A stretch of DNA of 64,000 nt from an uncultured Clostridia bacterium (GCA_944381055.1 CALWJQ010000097.1:1-64000); one strand, 5' to 3'. Counted from the first letter of the stretch, positions 8,935 through 17,344 are shown. A program made the numbers and translations. Notes: generated from the letters alone by a model not told the origin.

Positions 8935-9014
8935 AAACAGCAGCAGCCGGCCGCACAAAGCCGTCCGGCCCTTGCGGCGGCCGGCCCGCCCGCTGGAAAC
9001 CAGCGCTGCTGTTT
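8935..9014. other. Three-way-junction-like structured region upstream of rpe
   Basis: An outer 10-bp stem (8935-8944 with 9005-9014) encloses an 8-bp stem (8947-8954 with 8977-8984) and a 6-bp hairpin (8991-8996 with 9000-9005). It ends about 30 nt before the rpe start. I do not recognise it as a known riboswitch; GC-rich DNA can give such pairing by chance. Confidence 0.35.
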
Positions 9015-9043
9015 CACTATATGCGTAAAGGAAGTGTTTTGTC

Positions 9044-9691
9044 ATGGCTCTGCTCTCCCCTTCCATCCTGTCGGCCGACTTCTGCCAGCTGGGCCGCGAC
9101 GTTGATCGCGTGGTGCAGGCCGGCGCCGATATGATCCACGTCGACGTGATGGACGGGCATTTTGTGCCCAATATTTCCATCGGCGTGCCCGTCGTACAAT
9201 CGCTGCGCCGCCACACCGACGCGTTTCTCGACGTCCACCTGATGATTTCACAGCCTGAAAAATACATCGACGCTTTTGCCAAAGCGGGCGCCGACCTTAT
9301 CAACATCCATTTTGAGGCCGAGGGCGACCTTCCCGCCCTGCTCGGGCACATCCGAACGCTGGGCAGGCAGGCTGCCCTGACCATCAAGCCCGCCACGCCG
9401 GCCGAGGCGGTCTTCCCGCTTCTTCCCCTGGCCGACATGGTGCTTGTCATGTCCGTCGAGCCGGGCTTTGGCGGGCAGAGCTTCATGCCTGAAAGCCTGC
9501 CCAAACTGCGCGCCCTGCGCGCCGAAATTGCGCGGCGGGGACTTGCCTGCCGGCTGGAAATCGACGGCGGCATCACGCTGGAAACGGCCCCTCTCGCCAT
9601 TGAAGCCGGGGCCGACATCCTGGTCGCCGGATCGGCTGTTTACGGCGCGTCCGACACGGCAGAGCGGGTGCGCGCCTTTAAAGCCCTGTAA
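9044..9691 (+). CDS. rpe: Ribulose-phosphate 3-epimerase
   Basis: 215 residues, a standard length. The TIM-barrel enzyme interconverts ribulose 5-phosphate and xylulose 5-phosphate in the pentose phosphate pathway. Motifs seen are SPSILSADF at the N-terminus, H-V-D-V-M-D-G-H-F-V-P-N with metal ligands, DVHLMI, M-S-V-E-P-G-F-G-G-Q and E-I-D-G-G-I near the C-terminus. GGAAG precedes the start. In other Firmicutes rpe often follows rsgA and prkC, which are absent here. Confidence 0.95.
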   Translation: MALLSPSILSADFCQLGRDVDRVVQAGADMIHVDVMDGHFVPNISIGVPVVQSLRRHTDAFLDVHLMISQPEKYIDAFAKAGADLINIHFEAEGDLPALLGHIRTLGRQAALTIKPATPAEAVFPLLPLADMVLVMSVEPGFGGQSFMPESLPKLRALRAEIARRGLACRLEIDGGITLETAPLAIEAGADILVAGSAVYGASDTAERVRAFKAL

Positions 9692-9747
9692 ACGGATCCT
9701 GCGGTTTTGCCCATCGATAACCGATTTTTATGGAGGTTCCCAGAGAA

Positions 9748-10290
9748 ATGACGACTGGCACGGATACGCGTGGCGGCATTTCGTTTTCCCTGCTTGACAA
9801 GGCCGACGCCGAAAAAATGTCAGACGTTCTTTTTCAAATTTTATACAACAACATGAACGCCATCGCCCCTTCCGGGGGCAGCTGCGAAGAAGATAAGCAG
9901 CATTGGGTTCCCTGTATTCTTTCAGCGCTGAAAGACCCGCGCCGGCAGATCCTGTTAATCTGGTCCGGCACGGAGCTTGTCGGATATTTCATGTACGCTC
10001 TCACCGGGACGACTTTTGTGATGGAAGAAATACAGTTTATTCCGCAATGGCAGGGAACCGGGCTTTTCCGAAAGCTGTACCGGCACCTTTTTACCCTGAT
10101 TCCGCAGGATATACAGTTTGTGGAAGCATATGCCCACAAAAAGAATGATAAGTCACAGGGCATCCTTGAACACCTGGGGCTTCAGCGCATAGGGGAAAAC
10201 GGCAGCGGCAGCTGCTTTCATTACCGCGGCCTTTATCGGAATTTATGCGGCTATATCCTGGCAAAAGAACCCGGAACGCAGACATGGTAA
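9748..10290 (+). CDS. GNAT-family acetyltransferase
   Basis: 180 residues. The central segment I-Q-F-I-P-Q-W-Q-G-T-G-L-F-R-K-L-Y matches the GNAT acetyl-CoA loop (Q/R-x-x-G-x-G/A), with the usual strand before it (L-V-G-Y-F-M-Y). The substrate is unknown. I choose ATG 9748 because GGAGG (9732-9736) lies 11 nt before it; ATG 9730 has no ribosome site. It starts 56 nt after rpe in the same direction and may be cotranscribed. Confidence 0.7.
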   Translation: MTTGTDTRGGISFSLLDKADAEKMSDVLFQILYNNMNAIAPSGGSCEEDKQHWVPCILSALKDPRRQILLIWSGTELVGYFMYALTGTTFVMEEIQFIPQWQGTGLFRKLYRHLFTLIPQDIQFVEAYAHKKNDKSQGILEHLGLQRIGENGSGSCFHYRGLYRNLCGYILAKEPGTQTW

Positions 10291-10310
10291 GTCTGCATTC
10301 CGGGTTCTTT
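10264..10310 (+). terminator. Bidirectional terminator overlapping a stop codon
   Basis: A 20-bp imperfect stem (10264-10283 with 10291-10310) contains the GNAT stop in its loop and has an A-run on the left arm and CTTTCC on the right. It can serve both convergent genes. Confidence 0.75.
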
Positions 10311-10349
10311 CCTTGGCCGTCTTTAAGTGAAAAGAGCGGGCTTTTCAAA

Positions 10350-11288
10350 TCAGATCAGCCCCAGCTGTTTAAAGGCAAAGATCCACAAAAACAGTGTGAC
10401 GCATGACAGCGCCGACGTCATGACCACGGCTTCGGCGGCCAGCTCGCCGTTGCTGTCCATCTGCTGGGCCATGGTAAACGAACTGACGGCCGTCGGCGCG
10501 GCCAGCATGACGAGCAGCGTGGCAAGTTCTAAGCCGCGGAATCCCAACAGCGCGCCGCCGGTCACAAAAACCAGCGGTGCGGCGACCAGCCTCCCCAGCA
10601 CACAGATGATCAGGTTGCGCAGGTTCCCGGCAAAGCGGCTGAGCTGGATAGACGCGCCCAATACAACGAGCGACACCGGCGTCGCCGCTTTGGATAAATC
10701 CTGTACGGCGGTGTACAGGAAGTCCGGCAGCGTGACGCCGAGCAGCATACAGCCGAACCCAAGCAGCGAAGCGATGATAAGCGGGTTTTTGATGATTCCC
10801 AGCAGCACCTTGCCCCATTTGACGTGCCCGCCGCGAAAAACCTCGAGCGTAACGACGGCCAGTACGTTGAACACGGGGACAATGACTGCAACGACGACCG
10901 ACGTCACGCCCAAATCCTGCCCCTCGAACAGCGTCTGCACAATCGGCAGGCCGAGCAGAACAAAATTGCTGCGGAAAATAGCCTGGATCATGGCCCCGCG
11001 GTTTTTGTTGTCTTTTTCGAGCAGGCAGACGGCGATCACCGCCAGGCCGTACATGGCGAGCGCCGCAAACAGCGCATACCCGAGCAGCCGGGGCGAAAAG
11101 GCCGACGCCACGTCGGTGGAATACAAATTGCTGAACAGCAGCGCGGGCAGGAAGGCGGTAAAGGCCAGGCTGTTCAGCTGCGACAGCGCGTCGCTGCGCA
11201 GCAGGCCCTTTTGACGGATAAAAAAGCCGATAATAATGAGCAAAAACAGCGGCGCAATGGCATTAAAAGAAACGATTAGATTCTGCAA
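10350..11288 (-). CDS. AEC-family (auxin efflux carrier-like) transporter
   Basis: 312 residues with about 10 hydrophobic helices in two halves. Typical AEC features are the N-terminal segment FLLIIIGFFIRQKG, the half-membrane loops F-L-P-A-L-L-F-S-N-L and R-S-N-F-V-L-L-G-L-P-I, and A-P-T-A-V-S-S-F-T-M-A near the end. Bacterial members export or import malate, malonate or other organic anions; the substrate is not predictable. The start is TTG 11286-11288 behind GTGGAG at 5 nt; extending further upstream gives residues that do not look like this family. Confidence 0.85.
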   Translation of the reverse strand: MQNLIVSFNAIAPLFLLIIIGFFIRQKGLLRSDALSQLNSLAFTAFLPALLFSNLYSTDVASAFSPRLLGYALFAALAMYGLAVIAVCLLEKDNKNRGAMIQAIFRSNFVLLGLPIVQTLFEGQDLGVTSVVVAVIVPVFNVLAVVTLEVFRGGHVKWGKVLLGIIKNPLIIASLLGFGCMLLGVTLPDFLYTAVQDLSKAATPVSLVVLGASIQLSRFAGNLRNLIICVLGRLVAAPLVFVTGGALLGFRGLELATLLVMLAAPTAVSSFTMAQQMDSNGELAAEAVVMTSALSCVTLFLWIFAFKQLGLI

Positions 11289-11377
11289 ACGGATCTCCAC
11301 CTTTGGGGCAAAACGCCCATACTTCCCTGCCAGTATACCACAAACAGCAGAAAATTGCGAGCCCCGCAACCCCCCGC

Positions 11378-12304
11378 TCAGAAGACCGTTTCGATAAGCT
11401 TGCCCGTACTGTTTTCCGGCGTATATCGCCAGCGGTCGATGTGCCCGCCCGTGATGAAGTAATCTGACGCAGAGACCGTTTTGCAGGTGCTGCACTCGAG
11501 CGCGTCGATGATGACCAGCTTGATCTTCATCCGTCCGGGGATAATGGACTTGATATACACGGCGACCGGCATCCCGGTGTGTACGCCCTCGTGCCGCTCG
11601 GCCAGGCCGGACAGGTTGGGGGTCAGCTCTACAAAAACGCCGTAGTCTTCAATGCCGCGGACAATCCCTCCCACCGTCTCGCCCGCTTCCAGCCGGGACG
11701 CGTTCTGTTCCCATGTGCCCAAAAGCTCGCGGTGCGACAGACAGACGCGCCCCGCCCCGGGATCAACCGATGTGACGACGGCGCAGATTTCCTGCTTGGG
11801 GTAAAAGCGCTCGCGCGGGTGCGCGATGCGCGACACCGAAATGTTTTCAATGCCAATCAGGGATGCGTTCCCGCAGCCGATGTCGACAAAGGCGCCGAAC
11901 GGTTCCAAATGGGTAACCCGGGCATGGATGACGTCGCCGGGGCTCAGCGTCCGCAGCAGCTGCGTCATGCACTGTTCCTGCGCCCTGCGGCGCGACAGGA
12001 CGTACCGCCCGTCCCGGAAGCCGACGACCTGGAAGCAGACCGGTTTTCCCACCCGCGATAAAATGGCGATTTCACGCGTCCGGCCCGATTCAATGCCGGA
12101 TGCCGCTTCGACGCGCGGGATGACGCCGACCGCGTCCCCCAGTTCGACGGTCAGATTGTGCGCCGCGTCGCAGTGTACCGCCATGGCCTCCAGAATCCGT
12201 CCCTCTTCCATGGCGCGCTGCAGCAGCGCGGGGTTTTGTGTGTATGCCCGGTTTTGCGGAGTGTTGAGCAGAGAACCTTCCGGCAGATATCCCCCCTGCG
12301 GCAT
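11378..12304 (-). CDS. S1 RNA-binding domain protein (ribosomal protein S1-like)
   Basis: 308 residues. At least two S1 folds are visible: residues about 130-200 (GDVIHARVTHLEPFGAFVDIG) and about 215-285 (G-G-I-V-R-G-I-E-D-Y-G-V-F-V-E-L), with a degenerate first S1-like region before them. The spacing and the linker with R-V-C-L-S-H-R-E-L resemble short Firmicutes S1 homologues that act in translation or mRNA binding. AAAGGAGG lies 7 nt before ATG 12304. It is separated from the AEC gene by 89 nt and could share its transcript. Confidence 0.8.
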   Translation of the reverse strand: MPQGGYLPEGSLLNTPQNRAYTQNPALLQRAMEEGRILEAMAVHCDAAHNLTVELGDAVGVIPRVEAASGIESGRTREIAILSRVGKPVCFQVVGFRDGRYVLSRRRAQEQCMTQLLRTLSPGDVIHARVTHLEPFGAFVDIGCGNASLIGIENISVSRIAHPRERFYPKQEICAVVTSVDPGAGRVCLSHRELLGTWEQNASRLEAGETVGGIVRGIEDYGVFVELTPNLSGLAERHEGVHTGMPVAVYIKSIIPGRMKIKLVIIDALECSTCKTVSASDYFITGGHIDRWRYTPENSTGKLIETVF

Positions 12305-12398
12305 AGGTTTTCCTCCTTTTTTGCGGCCCCGCCTATGCGCGGCGCCGGTTTTTATCCTGTAAACCCATATATATGCCCGCCGCACGCCGTTCTGAACC

Positions 12399-12426
12399 TT
12401 GTAATTTGCGTTTTCTCTGGTACAAT
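12399..12426 (+). promoter_or_regulatory. Promoter for the DUF951 gene
   Basis: TTGTAA (12399-12404), 16-nt spacer, TACAAT (12421-12426), 20 nt before the start codon. Confidence 0.6.
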
Positions 12427-12445
12427 AGGACAGGGAGGGAAAGAT

Positions 12446-12637
12446 ATGCCCATGGACATCCGCGTCGGGGACATTGTAATCCTCAAAAAAAAACACCCCT
12501 GCGGCTGCGACCGCTTCTCAGTGCTGCGCGTCGGGATGGATTTTAAGCTGCGCTGCCAGGCCTGCGGGCGCGAGCTGATGATGCCGCGCGTCAAGGCGGA
12601 AAAAAGCATCCGCCGCGTCGAGCGCCCGGATGCATGA
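12446..12637 (+). CDS. DUF951 small Cys-rich protein
   Basis: 63 residues. The pattern K-K-x-H-P-C-G-C-D-R-F-x-V-L-R-V-G-M-D-F-K-L-R-C-x-x-C-G-R is that of DUF951 (YyaB/YkvS-like), a short SH3-like zinc-ribbon protein widespread in Firmicutes and of unknown function. GGGAGGGA precedes the start; a second ATG two codons in is an equally good start. It is expressed alone from its own promoter and ends at a strong terminator. Confidence 0.85.
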   Translation: MPMDIRVGDIVILKKKHPCGCDRFSVLRVGMDFKLRCQACGRELMMPRVKAEKSIRRVERPDA

Positions 12638-12638
12638 C

Positions 12639-12685
12639 AAAAAACGCGATCCCCTGAAAACGGCTTCAGGAGATCGCGTTTTTAT
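12639..12685. terminator. Bidirectional terminator
   Basis: A stem of about 18 bp with flanking A-run and T-run lies between the convergent DUF951 and DUF1294 genes and overlaps the stop of the latter. Confidence 0.85.
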
Positions 12686-12966
12686 TGACTGCATAGGATA
12701 ACCAGAGCCGTCACCGCCGCCAGCTGCGCGAGCAGTACGGCAGGCACGCCCCAGACGAAGGCCGAATGCCGCGTTTTGTGGCGGAAAACGCCCATGCCGC
12801 ACAGCATCCCCGCAGCGCCGCCCGCCCATGCCAGCGCCCACAGCGTCCGCTCCGGCACCCGCCGCGCACCCCTGCGCGCGCAGCGCTTGTCCCAGCCGCA
12901 CACCGCAAAGGCGGCGGCCGAACAGGCAAGCCCCCACCACAGCAAGGCCTTGATCAGCAGCGTCAT
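12682..12966 (-). CDS. DUF1294 membrane protein
   Basis: 94 residues with three hydrophobic segments. The core W-D-K-R-C-A-R-R-G-A-R-R-V-P-E-R-T-L and the later F-R-H-K-T-R-H-S-A-F are diagnostic of DUF1294, found as a stand-alone protein or after a cold-shock domain. Its function is unknown. The start codon overlaps the stop of the upstream SGNH gene by 4 nt, so translation is coupled. Confidence 0.85.
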   Translation of the reverse strand: MTLLIKALLWWGLACSAAAFAVCGWDKRCARRGARRVPERTLWALAWAGGAAGMLCGMGVFRHKTRHSAFVWGVPAVLLAQLAAVTALVILCSQ

Positions 12967-13544
12967 CTGAGCCAGTCAAAAACCATCCGGGCGATTTCGC
13001 GGGTCGCCGCGGGGCTGTAATGGCGCTTAGGCGTCTGCGTTTCGTTAAAATAGCGATCCGGATCGGCGGCAAAGGGAGTATAGGTGTCCAGCACCCGCAC
13101 GCCGTACCGTGCGCACAGCGACCGGAGCGCTTCGTTCCATACCGGGATGCGCTGCTGCCCCTCAAGGCCGCAGTAATCTTCGGCATACCAGGGAATGAGC
13201 AGGGCCGCCGTCTTCACCCCGCCGCCGGCGCATTTTTTCAGCATGGCTTCAAACTCGGCAAGATACCGGGCCAGGTCGGCGTCGGGCTGGCGGATGTTGT
13301 TGGTGCCGTAGCCCAAAATACAGACGTCCGCCCCGCGCGCCGTGACGTTTTCTTCAAAGTGCGCGACGCCGAAATCGGTCTGCATGTCGGGGTACCCGCA
13401 GTTGAAGACCGTGACGTCGGTCCGGCCCGCATCGCGGAACAGCTGCTGCAAAACCGAGGGGTAGGAATCGGCGTCCGGCCCGTCCTGCTGCCTGTCGCCC
13501 AGGTAATAGCGGGTATTGGAATCCCCGTAGCACGATATAATCAT
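12963..13544 (-). CDS. SGNH/GDSL-type hydrolase
   Basis: 193 residues. Block I is C-Y-G-D-S-N-T-R with the nucleophilic serine at residue 9, block III is G-Y-G-T-N-N-I-R, and the C-terminal block has R-H-Y-S-P with the expected histidine. The aspartate normally three residues before that histidine is missing (proline is there), so the catalytic set may be a dyad or use another acid. There is no signal peptide, so it should act in the cytoplasm as an esterase or lipase-like enzyme. GGAGG lies 7 nt upstream of the start, and a terminator separates it from pckG. Confidence 0.8.
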   Translation of the reverse strand: MIISCYGDSNTRYYLGDRQQDGPDADSYPSVLQQLFRDAGRTDVTVFNCGYPDMQTDFGVAHFEENVTARGADVCILGYGTNNIRQPDADLARYLAEFEAMLKKCAGGGVKTAALLIPWYAEDYCGLEGQQRIPVWNEALRSLCARYGVRVLDTYTPFAADPDRYFNETQTPKRHYSPAATREIARMVFDWLR

Positions 13545-13556
13545 AATAAAACCTCC

Positions 13557-13587
13557 AAAAAGCGCGGGGCGGGAAGGATCCCGCCCC
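13557..13587 (-). terminator. Terminator of pckG
   Basis: Minus-strand 9-bp GC stem (13579-13587 with 13566-13574), then GC and TTTTT at 13561-13557. It stands between pckG and the SGNH gene. Confidence 0.8.
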
Positions 13588-13594
13588 TGCCGCA

Positions 13595-15391
13595 TCAGTC
13601 TTTCAAGTTGTTTTCCAGCGTTTCCAGGCAATCGCGCAGCTCGCGGGGCAGGCGGTCGCCGATAGTCGCATAAAACTCGCGGATGCTCTCGACGTCTTCA
13701 CGCCAGTACGGCTTTTCAATCGTCAGGATGCTTTTCAGCGTGTCGACGGTAAACTTTTGATCGCCTTCGATGGTGTAATCCAGCCCGTCAAGGTTGATGT
13801 CTTCGGGACGGGGGACATAGCCGATCTCGGTCTCGACCGCGTCGACTTCGCCGTCGCAGCGCTTGAGAATCCATTCAAGCACGCGGAAATTGTCGCCGAA
13901 CCCAGGCCACAGGAAGGCGCCGCTGTCGCTGAGGCGGAACCAGTTGACGTTAAAAATTTTGGGTTTTTTATCGTCGTCGATCATCTTGCCCATGTCGATC
14001 CAGTGCTGGAAGTAGTCGCCCACATGATAGCCGATAAAGGGGCGCATGGCCATGGGGTCGCGGCGCACGACGCCGACGGCGCCCGTCGCGGCGGCCGTTG
14101 TTTCAGACGCCATGACCGAGCCGACAAAGACGCCGTGGTTCCAGTCGCGGGACTGGTAAACCAGCGGGGCGGTCTTGGCGCGGCGGCCGCCGAAGATAAT
14201 GGCTGACAGCGGAACGCCCTGCGGGGCTTCCCATTCGGGCGAGATGCTCGGGCAGTTTTTAGCCGGCGCGGTAAAGCGGGAATTGGGGTGCGCGCCCTTT
14301 TCACCGGAATCGGGATCCCACGGCTCGCCCTTCCAGTTGAGCGCGCCCCTGGGCGGGTTTTTGTCCATGCCTTCCCACCACACCGTGCCGTCTTCGGGCT
14401 TGTAGACCACGTTGGTAAAAATGGTGCCCTGCTGCGTGCTGGCCAGCGCGTTGGGGTTGGACTTCTGGCTGGTGCCCGGCGCGACGCCGAAGAACCCGGC
14501 CTCGGGATTGATGGCCCACAGCCGGCCGTCGGGGCCCTTGCGGATCCAGGCGATATCGTCACCGACCGTCCAGACCTTATAGCCCTTTTTGCGGTATGTC
14601 TCGGGCGGGATGAGCATGGCAAGGTTGGTTTTGCCGCACGCCGACGGGAAGGCTGCCGCGACATACCGGGTGTTGCCCTCGGGATCCTCGATGCCCAGAA
14701 TGAGCATATGCTCGGCCATCCAGCCCTCTTCACGTCCCTGGTAGGACGCAATGCGCAGGGCGAAGCATTTTTTGCCCAGCAGCACGTTGCCGCCGTAGCC
14801 GGAATTGCAGCTCCAGATGGCGTTGTCTTCGGGGAATTGCAGAATATAGCGGTCCTCTTCGCTGAGTTCGCACTTGCCGTGCAGGCCGCGGACAAAGTCG
14901 TCGCTGTCGCCGAGCGCGTCCAGCACATTCTGCCCGACGCGGGTCATGATGGCCATGCTGACGACGACGTAGATCGAGTCGGTGATTTCAATGCCGATCT
15001 TGGAAAAGGGTGACCCGACCGGCCCCATGGAAAACGGGATGACGTACATGTCGCGCCCCTTCATCGAGCCGCGGAAAATATCGGCCGCCATAGCGTACGC
15101 TTTCTGCGGATCCATCCAGTTGTTGGTCGGGCCGGCGTCCTCTTCCTTCCGGGTGCAGATGTATGTACGGCCTTCAACGCGCGCAACGTCGTTGAGAGCC
15201 GAGCGGTGATAGTAGCAGCCGGGCAGTTTTTCCTGATTGAGCTTGATAAGCTCCCCTGTCTGCATCGCCTGCTGCCGCAGCTCTTCCAGCTGCTCTTCGC
15301 TGCCGTCGATCCAGACAACCTTTTCGGGCTGCATGAGTTTCTGCGCCATTTCGACAAATTCCAGGACTTTTTTGTTGGCAGTCAATGCCAT
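13595..15391 (-). CDS. pckG: Phosphoenolpyruvate carboxykinase (GTP)
   Basis: 598 residues, the size of the GTP-dependent enzyme rather than the shorter ATP type. It interconverts oxaloacetate and PEP with GTP/GDP; in anaerobes it often runs toward oxaloacetate. The phosphate loop P-S-A-C-G-K-T-N-L with the active-site cysteine, the Mn-binding region and the guanine-binding NFRVLEWILKR are all present. The start at ATG 15391 follows GGGGGA. Its promoter overlaps the rsmA terminator. Confidence 0.95.
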   Translation of the reverse strand: MALTANKKVLEFVEMAQKLMQPEKVVWIDGSEEQLEELRQQAMQTGELIKLNQEKLPGCYYHRSALNDVARVEGRTYICTRKEEDAGPTNNWMDPQKAYAMAADIFRGSMKGRDMYVIPFSMGPVGSPFSKIGIEITDSIYVVVSMAIMTRVGQNVLDALGDSDDFVRGLHGKCELSEEDRYILQFPEDNAIWSCNSGYGGNVLLGKKCFALRIASYQGREEGWMAEHMLILGIEDPEGNTRYVAAAFPSACGKTNLAMLIPPETYRKKGYKVWTVGDDIAWIRKGPDGRLWAINPEAGFFGVAPGTSQKSNPNALASTQQGTIFTNVVYKPEDGTVWWEGMDKNPPRGALNWKGEPWDPDSGEKGAHPNSRFTAPAKNCPSISPEWEAPQGVPLSAIIFGGRRAKTAPLVYQSRDWNHGVFVGSVMASETTAAATGAVGVVRRDPMAMRPFIGYHVGDYFQHWIDMGKMIDDDKKPKIFNVNWFRLSDSGAFLWPGFGDNFRVLEWILKRCDGEVDAVETEIGYVPRPEDINLDGLDYTIEGDQKFTVDTLKSILTIEKPYWREDVESIREFYATIGDRLPRELRDCLETLENNLKD

Positions 15392-15429
15392 GACTGATCC
15401 CCCCATGTCTGTATTTGGGTAGTGTGCAG

Positions 15430-15462
15430 AAAAAGACTGGCTCCTGAACGAACAGTCTTTTT
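15430..15462 (-). terminator. Terminator-like hairpin between rsmA and pckG
   Basis: On the minus strand a 10-bp stem (15462-15453 with 15439-15430) ends in a T-run. It fits as the rsmA terminator, but its first arm also covers the predicted pckG transcription start. Confidence 0.65.
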
Positions 15463-15465
15463 AGT

Positions 15466-15494
15466 ATCATAACGCAAAACAGGGCAAAAGACAA
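15466..15494 (-). promoter_or_regulatory. Promoter for pckG
   Basis: Minus strand TTGTCT (15489-15494), 17-nt spacer, TATGAT (15466-15471); transcription should begin near 15459. Confidence 0.6.
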
Positions 15495-15515
15495 TGGCAA
15501 ACCGCAAAAATACAG

Positions 15516-16379
15516 CTAAAATTTTTCTTTGCAGAAGGCGTTGCTCAAAACGGCGAACTCATCGATCGACAGCGTCTCCCCGCGGCGGCCTGGATCAATC
15601 CCGCAGGCGCGGACGCATTCTGCCAGCTTATCCCTGCCGGCGCTGCCGGAAAACGCGGCGGACAGGCAGTTGAGCAGCGTTTTGCGCCGCTGCGCAAACG
15701 CCGCTTTGACAATGCGGAAAAACATGGCCTCGTCTTCAACCCGCACCGGCGGGGCGGGCCGGATGTCGAGCCGGACGACCGACGAATCGACATTGGGGCT
15801 GGGCACAAAGCTCGTCCGATCGACTTCTAAAAGGATCCCCGGTTCGGCGTGCCACTGCACAAACACGGTAAAAGCGCCGTAGTCCGCCGTCCCCGGCCGG
15901 GCACAGATGCGGCGGGCCACTTCGCGCTGGACCATGACGGTCGCCGCGTCAAGCCGGCGGCTTTCGAGCAGCGCCGCGATAGCCGGACTGGTGATGTAAT
16001 ACGGCAGGTTGGCGCAGGCGACAACCCGCGCCGCGCCGAACTCACGCCCGCACAGCGCGGCGATGTCAGTTTTCAAAATATCGCCCTGCACCAACGTAAA
16101 GTTGCCGTGCCCGGCCATGGTTTCGCGCAGGACCGGCCCCAGACGGGTATCGAGTTCGACGGCAACCACCTTTTGCGCCCGGACGCACAGCTGTTCCGTC
16201 AGGCAGCCGATGCCCGGGCCGACTTCGAGCACGCAGGTGTCCTTATCGATCCCCGCCCCTTCGGCGATTGCACGCGGGACGGCCGGATCGCATAAAAAAT
16301 TCTGTCCCAGCCCCTTCGAAAACCGGAACCCGTGCCGTCCGAGCAGGGCGCGGATGTCGCTGATATTGCAAAGATCCAT
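15516..16379 (-). CDS. rsmA: 16S rRNA (A1518/A1519) dimethyltransferase
   Basis: 287 residues. It dimethylates two adjacent adenines in helix 45 of 16S rRNA late in small-subunit assembly, using S-adenosylmethionine. The SAM loop E-V-G-P-G-I-G-C-L-T and the catalytic N-L-P-Y-Y-I-T-S-P are present, preceded by the family's S-K-G-L-G-Q-N-F-L. AGGAGG lies just upstream of the start. In Bacillus the ribonuclease M5 gene sits between yabE and this gene; here it is absent and a terminator separates the two. Confidence 0.95.
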   Translation of the reverse strand: MDLCNISDIRALLGRHGFRFSKGLGQNFLCDPAVPRAIAEGAGIDKDTCVLEVGPGIGCLTEQLCVRAQKVVAVELDTRLGPVLRETMAGHGNFTLVQGDILKTDIAALCGREFGAARVVACANLPYYITSPAIAALLESRRLDAATVMVQREVARRICARPGTADYGAFTVFVQWHAEPGILLEVDRTSFVPSPNVDSSVVRLDIRPAPPVRVEDEAMFFRIVKAAFAQRRKTLLNCLSAAFSGSAGRDKLAECVRACGIDPGRRGETLSIDEFAVLSNAFCKEKF

Positions 16380-16390
16380 ACATCCTCCTT

Positions 16391-16419
16391 AAAAAAAGCG
16401 ACCCATGGGGGCCGCTTTT
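16391..16419 (-). terminator. Terminator after the YabE-like gene
   Basis: Minus-strand stem built on AAAAGCGG / TCGCTTTT with imperfect centre, followed by seven T. It sits just before the rsmA ribosome site. Confidence 0.6.
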
Positions 16420-16427
16420 GCAATATT

Positions 16428-17249
16428 TTAATCTTCCAGGACATAGACCACGGCGTTGCGGACGCCGAAGTAAATACATTCGTTGTACGTGTTCAGGAAA
16501 ATATCGACTTTATTGCCTTTTACGCCGGTATCTTCTGCCGTGGCAATGCCGTAGCACCAGCTTCCGTCGGCTGCGACAATGTACAGTTTTGTGCCGAGCG
16601 GAATGACGTCACGGTCAACAGCAACAGCGCCGACACGGGCCGTCGTGCCTGACGCCGTCCACTTCCACGATTTATTTTCCGTCGTATAGGCGGTGGCCCG
16701 CATGTTGATGACACGGGAGTAATTGTAGGTTTCGCCGTCAATGACCAGTTCGCCGCCGGCCCCGCGGCAGACGACCTCGTCCACCGGCTGCACAGTGACT
16801 TCTTCGCCGACCTTTTCGCGGGCGGTTTCCTGTCCGTCGTGCAGGGTCAGCCGGTAAGTGACCACCTTTTCGCCCGTTTTCCCGGGCGTCACGACATAGG
16901 GCTGCGCCCCTTCCCGTTCGACGCCGATGTAACGGGTGCTGTACGGCACCTCTTCCGTACGGGTTTGCAGGCGGCTGGTGACGTGGACAATGTTTTTTCC
17001 GGCCTCGCCCAGCTTCTGTCCGATGACCGGTTCGGCTTCGCTGTCCATCTGCGACAGCGCAAGGCCGGCCATGTGCAGGGCCTCAGGACGTTCGACCGAC
17101 GCGCGCAGGGCGGCCGTTTTGCCGCCTTTAGCGGCGGCGTCCCACGCCGGATCCGGCCGGGGCGCGCCAAGCGCCGTCAAAATACACAGCATCACCGTGG
17201 CCAGGGTTGTAACGCCCAGCCAGCGTGACGCCGGCTTTTGTGTGTTCAT
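16428..17249 (-). CDS. YabE-like G5 and 3D domain cell-wall protein
   Basis: 273 residues. An N-terminal signal anchor (L-A-T-V-M-L-C-I-L-T-A-L) directs export. A G5-type domain (about 95-165, with E-E-V-P-Y-S-T-R-Y-I) is followed by a C-terminal 3D domain (about 180-273) with its three aspartates: D-V-I-P-L-G-T, A-E-D-T-G and K-V-D-I-F. 3D domains are lytic-transglycosylase-like, related to resuscitation-promoting and stationary-phase survival factors, so a role in peptidoglycan remodelling is likely. I take ATG 17249, with AGGAGG 11 nt upstream; ATG 17270 adds 7 residues. The position beside rsmA matches Bacillus yabE. Confidence 0.85.
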   Translation of the reverse strand: MNTQKPASRWLGVTTLATVMLCILTALGAPRPDPAWDAAAKGGKTAALRASVERPEALHMAGLALSQMDSEAEPVIGQKLGEAGKNIVHVTSRLQTRTEEVPYSTRYIGVEREGAQPYVVTPGKTGEKVVTYRLTLHDGQETAREKVGEEVTVQPVDEVVCRGAGGELVIDGETYNYSRVINMRATAYTTENKSWKWTASGTTARVGAVAVDRDVIPLGTKLYIVAADGSWCYGIATAEDTGVKGNKVDIFLNTYNECIYFGVRNAVVYVLED

Positions 17250-17344
17250 GGGGTTAGATTCCTCCTTCATTCTTCACGCAGGACTCTCCCGACCACAGAA
17301 ACCAAGTGGTCAAAAGAGCTGAAATCATTGCCGCAATAACGTTT

